Shown: positions 16,588 through 25,940 of the stretch, piece by piece
Position numbering within the stretch: the first letter of the stretch is position 1
How the letters are laid out: every line of letters begins with the position of its first letter
The notes under the pieces: model-generated
Seen by the model: the letters and a program-made list of their open reading frames with translations, nothing else
Database searches by the model: none
What the model was told of the DNA's origin: nothing
Source of the DNA: Hirschia maritima DSM 19733
GTDB taxonomy: Bacteria; Pseudomonadota; Alphaproteobacteria; Caulobacterales; Hyphomonadaceae
Direction of reading: 5' to 3'
Length of the DNA stretch: 64,000 bases
Assembly: GCF_000378345.1 (NCBI RefSeq)
Contig: NZ_KB899545.1
Span: forward strand, 124,001-188,000
Position numbers and translations under genes: made by a program

Positions 16588-17259
16588 ATGCGACTTCTCG
16601 TCGTTGAGGATGATCCAGATCTTGGGCGTCAATTAAAAACATCTCTTACAGAAGCCGGCTATGCAGTTGATTTGGCTGTCGACGGAGAAGATGGCCACTT
16701 CTTGGGTGACACCGAACCTTATGATGCTGTGATTTTGGACCTTGGATTGCCCAAAATGGACGGTGTTCGTGTTCTTGAACGTTGGAGATCTGACGGCAAA
16801 GTGATGCCAGTCTTGATCTTAACGGCACGTGATCGTTGGAGCGAGAAAGTCGCTGGATTTGACGCTGGTGCCGATGATTATCTGACGAAGCCTTTTATTA
16901 CAGAAGAATTGTTGGCTAGATTGCGTGCGTTGTTACGGCGATCTGCTGGACATGCTAGTTCTGCTTTGGAGCTTGGTGATTTGCGAGTGGACACTAGCTC
17001 AGCAAGGGCGACAGTTGGTGGTCAACCAATCAAACTCACTGCGCACGAATATCGTGTGTTGAGTTATATGATGCACTATCAGGGACGGGTGGTTCCGCGC
17101 ACGGAATTAGTAGAGCATATATACGACCAAGACTTTGATAGAGATTCTAATACAATTGAAGTTTTTGTTGGGCGATTACGTAAGAAAATTGGGGCAGATC
17201 GAATTTTGACCGAACGTGGCCTTGGATATCGTCTCGTTGACCCCACCGTAAAAGAGTAG
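16588..17259 (+). CDS. feuP: OmpR-family response regulator (FeuP/PhoP-like)
   Basis: A 223-residue two-domain regulator: receiver at 1-118 (VVEDDPDLG acidic pocket, phospho-acceptor Asp in VILDLGLPKMDG, Lys in DDYLTKPF) and winged-helix DNA-binding domain at about 130-220 (LTAHEYRVLSYMM, SNTIEVFVGRLRKKIG, TERGLGYRL). It is followed by its kinase and then the cyc/ccm genes, the order known from rhizobial feuPQ-cycHJKL. The symbol is given on that synteny plus domain type; targets cannot be read from the sequence. Confidence 0.8.
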   Translation: MRLLVVEDDPDLGRQLKTSLTEAGYAVDLAVDGEDGHFLGDTEPYDAVILDLGLPKMDGVRVLERWRSDGKVMPVLILTARDRWSEKVAGFDAGADDYLTKPFITEELLARLRALLRRSAGHASSALELGDLRVDTSSARATVGGQPIKLTAHEYRVLSYMMHYQGRVVPRTELVEHIYDQDFDRDSNTIEVFVGRLRKKIGADRILTERGLGYRLVDPTVKE

Positions 17260-17305
17260 TCCTTTCAGAGGGATCCTGCTTTTGAAAAGCTAATGAAATT
17301 CCATC

Positions 17306-18721
17306 GTGTCTGAACAATCCAACAATTGGCTAAATGTCATTTATCGAAAGGTTTGGGCTTCAATTGCGGGGCGTCTTGTGACGCTCTCTTTTGTAATGAG
17401 TATTATTGTCGTCGTATCGGCAACATTGTTCTTAGGTGGAAGTTATAGAAAAGAGACTGAAAAGCTCCTCAATAACGAGTTGGAAGCCACAATTCAAACG
17501 CTTACCAATGCGTTAAATTCTGATCCAGATGGAACAATCGTATTAGATCAGAATTTGCTTCCTAACGATCCAAGGTTTCAACGCGTGTTATCTGGCTGGT
17601 ATTATGGATATCTTGATCTGGCTGATGATTTGTCGATACAAGAACCAGTTCTGTCTCGGAGTATTTGGGACGGAGGTTTACCGTTATCTCAAGCTCAGAT
17701 AATCGAATCATATGAGAGTTTGGGGCAAGTTTTTTATCACAATGATCTAGATCCAGATGATCAACCAATACGTGTAGCTTTGAGGGCAGTTCTATTGCCT
17801 GATCGTGCCACTCCTGTTGCGCTATTTGCGGCGATCAACAGTCAGGCGGCTAAAGAAGCAGAATCGAGTTTACGTAACCGGCTAATCGCTGTTGTTGGTT
17901 TGATGTTATTGGGGATGCTGATTGCGATTGGTTTTCTGATACATCACGGACTAGCCCCTTTGAGGCGCATTCGCGAAAACCTGGATGCGATACGAGACGG
18001 TCGTGAGAGCCGCTTAATTGGTCATTATTCTACAGAAATAGAGCCGCTCGTTGATGATATGAACCGAGTTCTCGATCACAATCAGGAAGTCGTTGAGCGT
18101 GCCCGTACTCACGTGGGCAATTTGGCGCATGCCCTGAAGAACCCGATTGCAGTATTGATGAATGAAGCAGGTAAAGATGATGCATATTCTAATATGGTCA
18201 AAGAACATGCAAAGACCATGTGGAAGAATGTTGATCATTATCTGAGGAGAGCTCAAGCTGCAGCAAGAGCTGAAGTTTTGGGAGCAAGAACAGACGTAGA
18301 GCCAGCCGTTGAAGACATTGCAATTTTATTGGAACGAATTCATCGTGATAAAAATTTAGCTGTCGAAATTGATGTAGATGAAGCAGCAGTATTTAAGGGT
18401 GAAAAACAGGATCTTGATGATCTTGTAGGGAACCTTCTCGAGAATGCCGCTAAATGGTGTAAGAGACGAATGCGGGTAACTGTTCGAATAGAAAATGAAC
18501 AGTTGGTGGTGTTTGTTGATGATGATGGCCCCGGATTGAAACCAGCAGAGCGAGAAATTGCGATGCAACGCGGACAAAGGCTAGATGAAACAGAACCGGG
18601 AACAGGATTGGGATTATCGATCGTGAAAGAACTATCAGAAATGTATGGCGGCTCTTTTACGTTGGATGACAGTCCATTTGGTGGGGTGAGAGCCCACCTG
18701 GTTTTGCCTGCTGCAGTTTAG
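17306..18721 (+). CDS. feuQ: Sensor histidine kinase (FeuQ/PhoQ-like)
   Basis: A 471-residue membrane kinase with GTG start at 17306. Membrane helices at about 22-46 and 192-214 enclose a periplasmic domain of roughly 145 residues. A HAMP-like linker (PLRRIRENLDAIRDGRES) leads to the phospho-acceptor His in VGNLAHALKNPIAV, the PhoQ/FeuQ-type H-box, and an ATPase domain with NLLENAAKW, DDDGPGL and GTGLGLSIV. It ends 12 bases before ccmI, so the kinase and cytochrome genes are probably one transcript. Confidence 0.82.
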   Translation: MSEQSNNWLNVIYRKVWASIAGRLVTLSFVMSIIVVVSATLFLGGSYRKETEKLLNNELEATIQTLTNALNSDPDGTIVLDQNLLPNDPRFQRVLSGWYYGYLDLADDLSIQEPVLSRSIWDGGLPLSQAQIIESYESLGQVFYHNDLDPDDQPIRVALRAVLLPDRATPVALFAAINSQAAKEAESSLRNRLIAVVGLMLLGMLIAIGFLIHHGLAPLRRIRENLDAIRDGRESRLIGHYSTEIEPLVDDMNRVLDHNQEVVERARTHVGNLAHALKNPIAVLMNEAGKDDAYSNMVKEHAKTMWKNVDHYLRRAQAAARAEVLGARTDVEPAVEDIAILLERIHRDKNLAVEIDVDEAAVFKGEKQDLDDLVGNLLENAAKWCKRRMRVTVRIENEQLVVFVDDDGPGLKPAEREIAMQRGQRLDETEPGTGLGLSIVKELSEMYGGSFTLDDSPFGGVRAHLVLPAAV

Positions 18722-18733
18722 AAAAGTAAATGT

Positions 18734-19429
18734 ATGCTAGTTATTGGATTAGGCCTTATAGCCAGTTTGGGGTTTGCTTTCTGGATAGGCAACTCTTGGA
18801 AAAATAGAGCGGGCGTTTTCAGTGCTTTTGCTGCTGCGCTGGTTTTATACAGTTTTGTCGGATCGCCGTCTTTGGGAGATTTGCCTTTGCATGAGCGTCT
18901 TGAAGAGATGCGGTCACTGAGTCCACAGGAAGTGACCGGTGACCAATGGATTGCTTTGTTGCAACAAAAGGCCAAGGAAGACCAAACCGATCCAACGGCT
19001 CATAAATTCATTGGTGATATCTTGATGCAACAGGGGAAGCCTGAGGAGGCGGTCAAAGCATATCAGTCTGCTTTGCGCCGTGATCCTAAGTTTGTAGATG
19101 TTCTAAGCCCTATGGGAGACGCGCTTGTAGCGATTGAAGGCGGCCGCGTGACGGAGCAAGCTCAGCAAATTTATTTGGCAGCTTTTTCTGCAAATACGAA
19201 TGATGTAAAAGCTGCATTTATGCCGGGTATGAAATTTTGGCTTGAAGGCGATCGGGATGCTGCAAGAAAATGGTGGGATAAAGCGCTCTCAATGATGCCA
19301 GAAGGATCTCAAGCGGCTACGGAGTTTTCAGGGCAGGTAGAATTGTTGCAGCAGGCTATGGCAAATGTTGCACAAGAAGAAGAGCAAATTCCGCAAACGA
19401 AAGAACCTGAAACAGTCCCATCAGAGTGA
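18734..19429 (+). CDS. ccmI: Cytochrome c maturation protein CcmI (CycH)
   Basis: A 231-residue membrane-anchored TPR protein that presents apocytochrome c to the haem ligation complex. Two hydrophobic segments (residues 2-17 and about 27-43) are followed by TPR-like units (PTAHKFIGDILMQQGKPEEA, YQSALRRDPKFVDVLSPMGD) and a MKFWLEGDRDAARKWWDKAL repeat. It is shorter than many CcmI proteins, which can have a longer periplasmic tail. The gene starts the ccmI-E-F-H block. Confidence 0.85.
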   Translation: MLVIGLGLIASLGFAFWIGNSWKNRAGVFSAFAAALVLYSFVGSPSLGDLPLHERLEEMRSLSPQEVTGDQWIALLQQKAKEDQTDPTAHKFIGDILMQQGKPEEAVKAYQSALRRDPKFVDVLSPMGDALVAIEGGRVTEQAQQIYLAAFSANTNDVKAAFMPGMKFWLEGDRDAARKWWDKALSMMPEGSQAATEFSGQVELLQQAMANVAQEEEQIPQTKEPETVPSE

Positions 19430-19509
19430 GACGGCTCGTCACATAGTCGAAGTCTGGTTATGTCCGAGAGTATGGTTATAGTGATATCTTCAGAAAGAGG
19501 AAAAGAATC

Positions 19510-19974
19510 ATGCGCGCACGTTCGCAAAGAGCTTGGTTGATAGCGGTCGCTGGAGTGTTACTCGTGGGTGCAGTAACGCTCGTTATGTCAGCTCTAGGAG
19601 ACAATGCGAGCTATTCTAGAACACCAACAGAAGTAGTCACTGGAAACATTGTTTCAATCGGTGAACGCGTGCGCATAGGTGGACTAGTTGGTACTGATTC
19701 TGTTGAGCGTGGACCAGGTGCTCTCATTAAATTTGAAATTACTGACGGCGAGTACGGCGTGGACGTCACATATGATGATTTACCGCCAGATTTGTTTGAA
19801 GAAGGCCAAGGGATTGTCGCCGAAGGTGTGTATCAACCGGATGGAAGTCTTAAAGCCACAAGATTGGTCGCTAGGCATGATGAAAGTTACATGCCTAAGG
19901 AGGCATATGATGCACTTAAAGCAGCGGGCGGAGAAGCTGCTGTGGAAGCGGCAAAATACGGAGAAACTAGCTAA
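19510..19974 (+). CDS. ccmE: Cytochrome c maturation haem chaperone CcmE (CycJ)
   Basis: A 154-residue periplasmic haem chaperone anchored by an N-terminal helix (residues 12-30). The OB-fold core includes GERVRIGGLV and IKFEITDG, and the covalent haem-binding His sits in the conserved LVARHDESYMPKEAY motif near residue 120. It hands haem to CcmF/CcmH. It ends 2 bases before the ccmF start. All key residues are present. Confidence 0.95.
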   Translation: MRARSQRAWLIAVAGVLLVGAVTLVMSALGDNASYSRTPTEVVTGNIVSIGERVRIGGLVGTDSVERGPGALIKFEITDGEYGVDVTYDDLPPDLFEEGQGIVAEGVYQPDGSLKATRLVARHDESYMPKEAYDALKAAGGEAAVEAAKYGETS

Positions 19975-19976
19975 CG

Positions 19977-21899
19977 ATGATTGAGCTAGGTCATATTAGC
20001 GTATTTTTAGCGATGGCGGCGTGCTTAGCATCCGCCATCTTTAGTGTTATGGGAAAATCGCAAGAAACCAATCGAGCTATGTTATTCGCGATGGGAGCGA
20101 CAACCTTCGCGTTTTTTGTTTTGGTAAGAGCATTTTTAGGCTCTGATTTCTCTTTAGAGTTGGTTGTAAATCATTCCCATTCATTGAAGCCAGTATTCTA
20201 TAAGTTTGCTGGAACGTGGGGAAACCATGAAGGCTCCATGTTGTTGTGGTGTCTGATAACGATCGCTTTTGGAACCGTTGCTGTTTGTGTGATGCGTCCG
20301 AGTGAATTAAAAACAAAAGCTATAGGTGTGCAGGGCGGTTTAGCATTTTTACCACTTGTATATTTATTGTTCGCATCATCGCCATTTACACGGTTGGAAA
20401 CGGCTCCTTTTGATGGGAGTGGACTAAATCCTCTGCTGCAAGATCCAGCTTTAGCATTTCATCCGCCATTTCTCTATTTGGGATATGTTGGATTTTCGTT
20501 TGTTTTTTCCCTTGCTGCCGCTGGGTTGATATTAAATGAAGTTGGACCAGAGTGGGCAAAACGAGCACGTCCTTGGGCGCTGTTTGCTTGGTCATGTTTG
20601 ACTATCGGAATATCGCTTGGAGGAATTTGGGCTTATTACGAGCTCGGATGGGGCGGTTGGTGGTTTTGGGACCCCGTTGAAAATGCTTCTCTAATGCCTT
20701 GGTTGGTTGGAGCCGCATTAGTTCACTCTATTATCGTGACTCAAAAGCGAGGTTCGATGGCTTCATGGACTGTGTTTTTGTCCGTGCTGACGTTCTGTTT
20801 ATCTATACTGGGGGCATTTTTAGTACGTTCTGGTGTTTTGACTTCGGTTCATGCGTTTGCATTAGACCCTGAACGTGGGCGGCTGTTGCTCATCGGGTTG
20901 TTATTGGTATCTGGCTTTGCATTTTCATTATTTGCTTGGCGTGGACCGGGTTTAAAAGCTGGAAGTGAGTTTGATCCGATCAGTCGAGAAGGTGCTTTAA
21001 TTCTCAATAATTTGTTCTTTTCTGTGGCAGCTGCAACTGTTCTTGTTGGGACGCTTTATCCATTGGCCATGGAAGTTGTGACAGGAGATAAACTATCTGT
21101 AGGGTCTCCTTATTTTGATTTGACTTTAGCTCCTTTAATGGGGGTGCTTTTCTTGGCTCCGCCAATCGCTCAAGCAATGACTTGGCGCGCGGCATCTTTG
21201 TCACCGGTTTTGAAGAGATTGATTGTTGCGGGGGCCTTGGCCGTCGCAGCAGGTGTTGCAGGGTTTATTTTGCTTGCTGGAAAGTTGTGGGCAGTTTTTG
21301 GAGTTGCCGTTGGTGTTTGGTTGATTGCAGGCACTATTACTGACCTAATCAAACGTTTAGGTGAAGGTGGTTTATCACGTTTGCCTAAGCTTTCCCTGAG
21401 CGTGTGGGGCTTAACAATTGCGCATGTCGGGCTTGGTTTGTTTGTTATTGGGGCGGTCGTTGAAACTAATGGTCGAATTGAACGAACATTTGCAATGGCA
21501 CAAAATGAAGTTGTCGAACTGGGAAATTGGTCGTTTGCATTTAATGGTGTGGAGGGCGTTGAGGGACCAAATTATTATTCTGATAAAGCGTCTATTTTGG
21601 CAACCAATGGAAATAGAAAAACAGAATTGACCCCTGAAAAACGTTATTACCCGGCATCAGGGATGCCGACTACAGAGGTCGCAATTCGGAAGTCTTTTGC
21701 AGGTGATTTGTATGTCGCGTTAGGAGATCCAATCCGAGGTGAAAAGACAGGGTGGACTATACGGATTTCAATTAATCCAATGATTGATTTTGTATTTGGC
21801 GGCGTCTCTTTAATTGCCATTGGGGGATTTTTAGCATTTGCTGGGCAAAGAAGAAAAAGAGCCAGTCCACCTTCAACTGAAACGGTGCCAGCGGAATGA
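19977..21899 (+). CDS. ccmF: Haem lyase subunit CcmF (CycK)
   Basis: A 640-residue polytopic membrane protein of the usual length for the family. It contains the Trp-rich haem-handling signature GWGGWWFWDPVENAS near residue 225-240, the NHEGSMLLW motif near residue 81, and a periplasmic His-containing FLVRSGVLTSVHAFA segment. It joins haem to the CxxCH cysteines of apocytochromes with CcmH and CcmI. The stop overlaps the ccmH start (ATGA). Confidence 0.97.
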   Translation: MIELGHISVFLAMAACLASAIFSVMGKSQETNRAMLFAMGATTFAFFVLVRAFLGSDFSLELVVNHSHSLKPVFYKFAGTWGNHEGSMLLWCLITIAFGTVAVCVMRPSELKTKAIGVQGGLAFLPLVYLLFASSPFTRLETAPFDGSGLNPLLQDPALAFHPPFLYLGYVGFSFVFSLAAAGLILNEVGPEWAKRARPWALFAWSCLTIGISLGGIWAYYELGWGGWWFWDPVENASLMPWLVGAALVHSIIVTQKRGSMASWTVFLSVLTFCLSILGAFLVRSGVLTSVHAFALDPERGRLLLIGLLLVSGFAFSLFAWRGPGLKAGSEFDPISREGALILNNLFFSVAAATVLVGTLYPLAMEVVTGDKLSVGSPYFDLTLAPLMGVLFLAPPIAQAMTWRAASLSPVLKRLIVAGALAVAAGVAGFILLAGKLWAVFGVAVGVWLIAGTITDLIKRLGEGGLSRLPKLSLSVWGLTIAHVGLGLFVIGAVVETNGRIERTFAMAQNEVVELGNWSFAFNGVEGVEGPNYYSDKASILATNGNRKTELTPEKRYYPASGMPTTEVAIRKSFAGDLYVALGDPIRGEKTGWTIRISINPMIDFVFGGVSLIAIGGFLAFAGQRRKRASPPSTETVPAE

Positions 21900-22309
21900 T
21901 TGAAGCATTAATTTTAGCTGCAGCTTTATCAGATGCACCTCTTGCTGACGCAGGTATGGAGGCGCGTGCTCAAATATTGATGCGCGAAATTCGTTGTGTC
22001 TCTTGTGAAAATGAACCGATATCTCAGTCTGCCTCTGAAATTGCTGGAGACATGAGGCATTTAGTACGGATGCAAATCAAAGATGGAGCAAGTGATGAAG
22101 AAGTTCGCACTTATTTCGCTGCAAGATACGGTGACTTTGTACTGTTTCGTCCGAAAGTGAGTGGTGGTGGAGCTTTTCTTTGGGCTTTTCCATTTGCTCT
22201 GTTGCTATGGGTAGCGGGTGCTTTGTTTATGGCGATGAGAGCACGGAAAAATAGGAACAAGCCTGCATTGTCCCCCATCAAAGATGTTGATCACGAAAAC
22301 GACATCTAA
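21896..22309 (+). CDS. ccmH: Cytochrome c maturation protein CcmH (CycL)
   Basis: A 137-residue thiol oxidoreductase of the cytochrome c maturation system. An N-terminal signal-like helix precedes the MREIRCVSCENEPISQS motif whose two Cys reduce apocytochrome; a C-terminal helix (FLWAFPFALLLWVAGALF) anchors it. It is translationally coupled to ccmF. No ccmG lies between ccmF and ccmH, so ccmG and ccmABCD must be elsewhere. Confidence 0.95.
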   Translation: MIEALILAAALSDAPLADAGMEARAQILMREIRCVSCENEPISQSASEIAGDMRHLVRMQIKDGASDEEVRTYFAARYGDFVLFRPKVSGGGAFLWAFPFALLLWVAGALFMAMRARKNRNKPALSPIKDVDHENDI

Positions 22310-22389
22310 TTTGATGAAAATTGGACTTGTGAGTTTGGATTGTATCCCCACTTTATGCTAACGCATGGGTAAGTTGTGGAGCAATCAAA

Positions 22390-23601
22390 ATGGCGCATAG
22401 ATCTCAAATAGAAATTACTGGTTCACTGGGACACAAACTCGCTGCAAAATTGGAGCTCCCCGCTGGAACACCAAGAGGATACGCAATTTTCGCACATTGC
22501 TTTGCCTGTTCAAAAGATCAGTTTGCAACAGCACGAATTTCACGCCAGCTAGTGCAATTAGGTGTAGGTGTTTTGCGTTTTGATTTTACAGGTTTGGGGT
22601 TCTCAGAAGGTGACTTTTCAGACACGACATTTTCATCAAATATAGATGATCTACATGCCGCTGCTGAATGGATGATATCGCGAGGTATGGCTCCAACTTT
22701 AGCAATTGGCCATTCGCTTGGCGGTTCAGCTGTCTTGGCTGCGTCAGGCAAATTGGAGACTGTAAAAGCTTTTGTGACAATCGGCTCTCCTTCTTGTGCT
22801 AAACATGTGGCTGAAAATTTTGGTCCACATATCGATAAAATCCGAGAAGAAGGGCAAGCTGAAATTCAACTTGGCGGCCGATCAATTACAATTAAAAAGC
22901 AATTTTTGGATGATGTTGAAGATGCTCGCGTGATTGAAGCAGTACGTGAGATGAAACGTCCGCTATTAGTGATGCATTCGCCAATTGATCAGACTGTAGG
23001 GATAGAAAACGCAAATGATCTATTCCTTGCCGCGAAACATCCTAAAAGTTTTGTATCTCTTGATGATTCAGATCATTTGCTGACAAATCGAGAAGACGCA
23101 CAATATGTAGCAGGTGTCATCGCTTCATGGGCAACGCATTATGCTTTGACTGCGAGAATGGACAAAGCATCAGTAGAGCCTGTAAATGGTCAAGAGCCAG
23201 TAATCGTAGAAGAGACTAAGCGCGGAAAATATGAGAACTGGGTTGTGGCAGGAGATTATCGAGGCATTGCAGATGAACCTTTATCATTTGGAGGAGATGG
23301 AGCAGGGCCCACGCCTTATCAATATTTAAGTGGTGCCCTTGGCGCATGTACTTCAATTACGATGCGGATGTATGCGGATAGAAAAGGCTGGCCAGTTGAT
23401 AAACTATCTGTCTCTGTGTCACACGAGAAAATTAAAACTGAGGATGATTCTTCGCCAATGGACGTATTTAGTCGCGAAATTTCCATTTACGGTGATTTAG
23501 ACGAGGTACAACGCTCTAAAATGTTGGAAATTGCAGATAAATGCCCCGTTCATCGCACTTTGCATAAAGTTAGCGCGGTTCGCACCACAGAATCGACATG
23601 A
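22390..23601 (+). CDS. Bifunctional alpha/beta hydrolase - OsmC family protein
   Basis: A 403-residue fusion. Residues 1 to about 255 are an alpha/beta hydrolase with nucleophile elbow GHSLGGS near residue 103-109, MHSPIDQTVGIENA carrying the acid, and DDSDHLLT carrying the His. Residues about 265-400 are an OsmC-like domain with GALGACTSITMRMYADRKGW (redox Cys) and KCPVHRTLHK (second Cys). OsmC proteins reduce organic hydroperoxides with paired Cys. This known fusion type is not normally part of the cyc-degP order, so it is an addition between ccmH and degP. Confidence 0.92.
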   Translation: MAHRSQIEITGSLGHKLAAKLELPAGTPRGYAIFAHCFACSKDQFATARISRQLVQLGVGVLRFDFTGLGFSEGDFSDTTFSSNIDDLHAAAEWMISRGMAPTLAIGHSLGGSAVLAASGKLETVKAFVTIGSPSCAKHVAENFGPHIDKIREEGQAEIQLGGRSITIKKQFLDDVEDARVIEAVREMKRPLLVMHSPIDQTVGIENANDLFLAAKHPKSFVSLDDSDHLLTNREDAQYVAGVIASWATHYALTARMDKASVEPVNGQEPVIVEETKRGKYENWVVAGDYRGIADEPLSFGGDGAGPTPYQYLSGALGACTSITMRMYADRKGWPVDKLSVSVSHEKIKTEDDSSPMDVFSREISIYGDLDEVQRSKMLEIADKCPVHRTLHKVSAVRTTEST

Positions 23602-23682
23602 AGCGATCATAATTATTTACTCAAAGACATATATCGACATAAGAAACGTAGAACGTTCTGAAGTGAACAAAGAGGAATACTG

Positions 23683-25242
23683 ATGAAAACTACCGGAAAA
23701 AGCCGCACATTGAAGATGTCTCTTGGCATGGCTCTATTAGGAGGAGTTGCTGCTGGCGGTCTTATGCTTTCACCGGTTGGGGCCAATATGGCGGACGCAA
23801 AACCCATTGTTGTCCAAGCGCCTCTGGGTGCACCTTTGAGTTTTGCCGACTTGATTGAAAATGTTAGTCCTGCTGTTGTAAGTGTTCAGGTTACAACAGA
23901 AATCGAAGCTCCAGAACAATATGGAGAGCTTTTCGAACGCTTTCGTAATATTCCAGGTTTCGAAGACTTCATGGACCGCCAAGGTGAAGAAAATGAAGAC
24001 GGTGAAGATGATGGAGACGACGAAGGTCCTGCCCCCCGTGAAGGGCGTTCTCTAGGTTCTGGTTTCTTCATTTCAAATACTGGTTACATTGTGACCAACA
24101 ATCACGTTGTTGAAAATGCATCAGAAGTCACTGTGACACTATCAAATGGTGATGAATTAGAAGCTGAGATTGTTGGTCTTGATGAATTGACAGATCTTGC
24201 TGTTTTGAAAGTAAAAGAAACAGGCAATTATCCATATGTTCAGTTCTCTTTGACAGATGCACCTCGCGTGGGTGATTGGGTAGTCGCAGTTGGAAATCCG
24301 TTTGGATTAGGTGGAACAGCCACCGCAGGTATTGTGTCTGCTATCGGACGTGAGATGAATGGATCTAACTATTCCAATTACATCCAAGTAGACGCTTCCA
24401 TTAACCGTGGTAATTCCGGTGGGCCTACATTTGATTTATATGGTCGTGTGATAGGTGTGAATACAGCTATCTATTCTCCTTCAGGTGGTAGTGTAGGAAT
24501 CGGTTTCGCTATTGAAGCTGAAACGGCCAAAAAAATTACAGACATTCTAATTAAAGATGGAAAAGTTACACGCGGTTGGTTGGGTGTCTCTATCCAGTCC
24601 ATGACCGTTGAAATGGCTGAATCCCAAGGGCTTGAAAGCGAAAAAGGTGCTCTAGTTGCCGATGTTCAGCTAGACAGCCCTGCAGAGAGCGGCGGAATTG
24701 AGCGCGGTGATGTAATTCTGGCTGTAAACGGAATTACTGTTGCCAATAGTCGTGAACTTACGCGTCTAGTTGGTGGTCTGATTGCTGAGACAGAGAACGA
24801 GTTTAAGCTTATTCGTGATGGTAAGGAAAAAACGGTTTCTGTAACAATTGGTGTGCGTCCAACAGATGTTGATGCTGCGTTCAACCGTGATGGTGATGAT
24901 ACGCCTGAGGAGGGTGAAGAAGAGAAAACTCCAGAAGGCACTGAATTGCACGGCATGTCAGTTAAACCTTTGTCGCAAGATGAGTATGAATTCTTTGGCT
25001 TAAAAGAAAACGAAAAAGGTATTTTCGTAATTGATGTTAAGCGTAACTCAGCGTTCTCTGAAGCAGGAATTGCTAAAGGCGATGCGTTGCTGGAAGCGCA
25101 AGGTACTGCTTTGAAAACATCATCTGATTTGGCAAGCGTTATCAAGAATGCTAAAGCAGATGGAAAGAAAAATATCCTGGTGGCTGTGCGCAAAGGGCGT
25201 GCAACAATATTCCTGCCAGTAGATATTGAAGACCTTAAATAA
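23683..25242 (+). CDS. degP: Periplasmic Do/DegP family serine protease
   Basis: A 519-residue protease-chaperone of the envelope stress response. A signal peptide (about 1-39) is followed by a trypsin-like domain with catalytic His141 (TNNHVVENA), Asp171 (LTDLAVLKV) and Ser245 (NRGNSGGP), and two PDZ domains (about 290-380 and 415-515, RGWLGVSIQ and NSAFSEAGIAKGDALL). An acidic stretch of about 20 residues at 100-118 sits in the regulatory LQ-loop region. It precedes an OmpR regulator and kinase, an order common in Alphaproteobacteria. Confidence 0.95.
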   Translation: MKTTGKSRTLKMSLGMALLGGVAAGGLMLSPVGANMADAKPIVVQAPLGAPLSFADLIENVSPAVVSVQVTTEIEAPEQYGELFERFRNIPGFEDFMDRQGEENEDGEDDGDDEGPAPREGRSLGSGFFISNTGYIVTNNHVVENASEVTVTLSNGDELEAEIVGLDELTDLAVLKVKETGNYPYVQFSLTDAPRVGDWVVAVGNPFGLGGTATAGIVSAIGREMNGSNYSNYIQVDASINRGNSGGPTFDLYGRVIGVNTAIYSPSGGSVGIGFAIEAETAKKITDILIKDGKVTRGWLGVSIQSMTVEMAESQGLESEKGALVADVQLDSPAESGGIERGDVILAVNGITVANSRELTRLVGGLIAETENEFKLIRDGKEKTVSVTIGVRPTDVDAAFNRDGDDTPEEGEEEKTPEGTELHGMSVKPLSQDEYEFFGLKENEKGIFVIDVKRNSAFSEAGIAKGDALLEAQGTALKTSSDLASVIKNAKADGKKNILVAVRKGRATIFLPVDIEDLK

Positions 25243-25265
25243 TTTGAAGAATGGGAGAGCTCGCT

Positions 25266-25937
25266 TTGCGTGTACTCGTCATTGAAGATGATATAGAAGC
25301 GGCAGATTTTGTTCGCAAAGTGCTCAGCGAGGCTGGGCACGATGTGGCTGTCGAAAATGATGGTGAGGCTGGACTTAAACGTGCTCAGTCTGACGATTTT
25401 GATGCAATGGTTGTTGATCGTATGATGCCAAAAATGACAGGCATTGAGATGGTCACATCATACCGCGAAGGTGGTGGTAATACACCAGCTCTATTTTTGA
25501 CCGCATTGGGTGATGTTGAAAACCGTGTGGAAGGATTGAAAGCTGGAGCCGACGATTATTTGTGTAAACCCTTTGCACCGAGCGAATTGATCGCCCGTGT
25601 TGAAGTGATGGGTCGTAGAGGGGGCGCAGATGCTCCGACGACCAAGCTTCAAGTCGGGGATCTTGAAATGGACTTGTTAGCTAGAACAGTTCATCGCGGT
25701 GAAGTGAAGATAGATCTTCAACCTCGTGAATTTCGTCTGCTAGAGTTTCTTATGCGCAACGCAGATCAAGTTGTAACGCGGACTATGCTCTTAGAAAAAG
25801 TGTGGGACTATCACTTTGATCCGCAGACCAATGTGATTGACGTCCATATTTCGCGTCTCCGCAGCAAAATTGATAAAGATTTTGAGGTTGCGTTGCTCCA
25901 CACTGTACGTGGTGCAGGGTATAGATTGCAGGCCTAA
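25266..25937 (+). CDS. OmpR-family response regulator downstream of degP
   Basis: About 223 residues: receiver domain (VIEDDIEAADF, phospho-acceptor Asp in MVVDRMMPKMTG, Lys in DDYLCKPFAPSE) and winged helix (LQPREFRLLEFLMRNADQ, TNVIDVHISRLRSKID, TVRGAGYRL). TTG 25266 is chosen over ATG 25251 because GGGAGAG lies 5-6 bases before the TTG and the product then starts directly with RVLVIEDD. It sits 24 bases after degP and 4 bases before its kinase, so an envelope-stress role is plausible. Confidence 0.88.
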   Translation: MRVLVIEDDIEAADFVRKVLSEAGHDVAVENDGEAGLKRAQSDDFDAMVVDRMMPKMTGIEMVTSYREGGGNTPALFLTALGDVENRVEGLKAGADDYLCKPFAPSELIARVEVMGRRGGADAPTTKLQVGDLEMDLLARTVHRGEVKIDLQPREFRLLEFLMRNADQVVTRTMLLEKVWDYHFDPQTNVIDVHISRLRSKIDKDFEVALLHTVRGAGYRLQA

Positions 25938-25940
25938 ACT

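Noticed and set aside
23650-23659. AGAACGTTCT palindrome with nearby GAAC before degP as a possible SOS box
   Set aside because: The alphaproteobacterial LexA site needs GTTC-N7-GTTC spacing; here the GAAC copies are 10 bases apart, so it does not fit.
24666-25340. 224-codon open frame antisense to degP
   Set aside because: Ser/Pro/Arg-rich low-complexity translation mirrors the degP PDZ coding sequence; no start signal and fully covered by a well-recognised gene.
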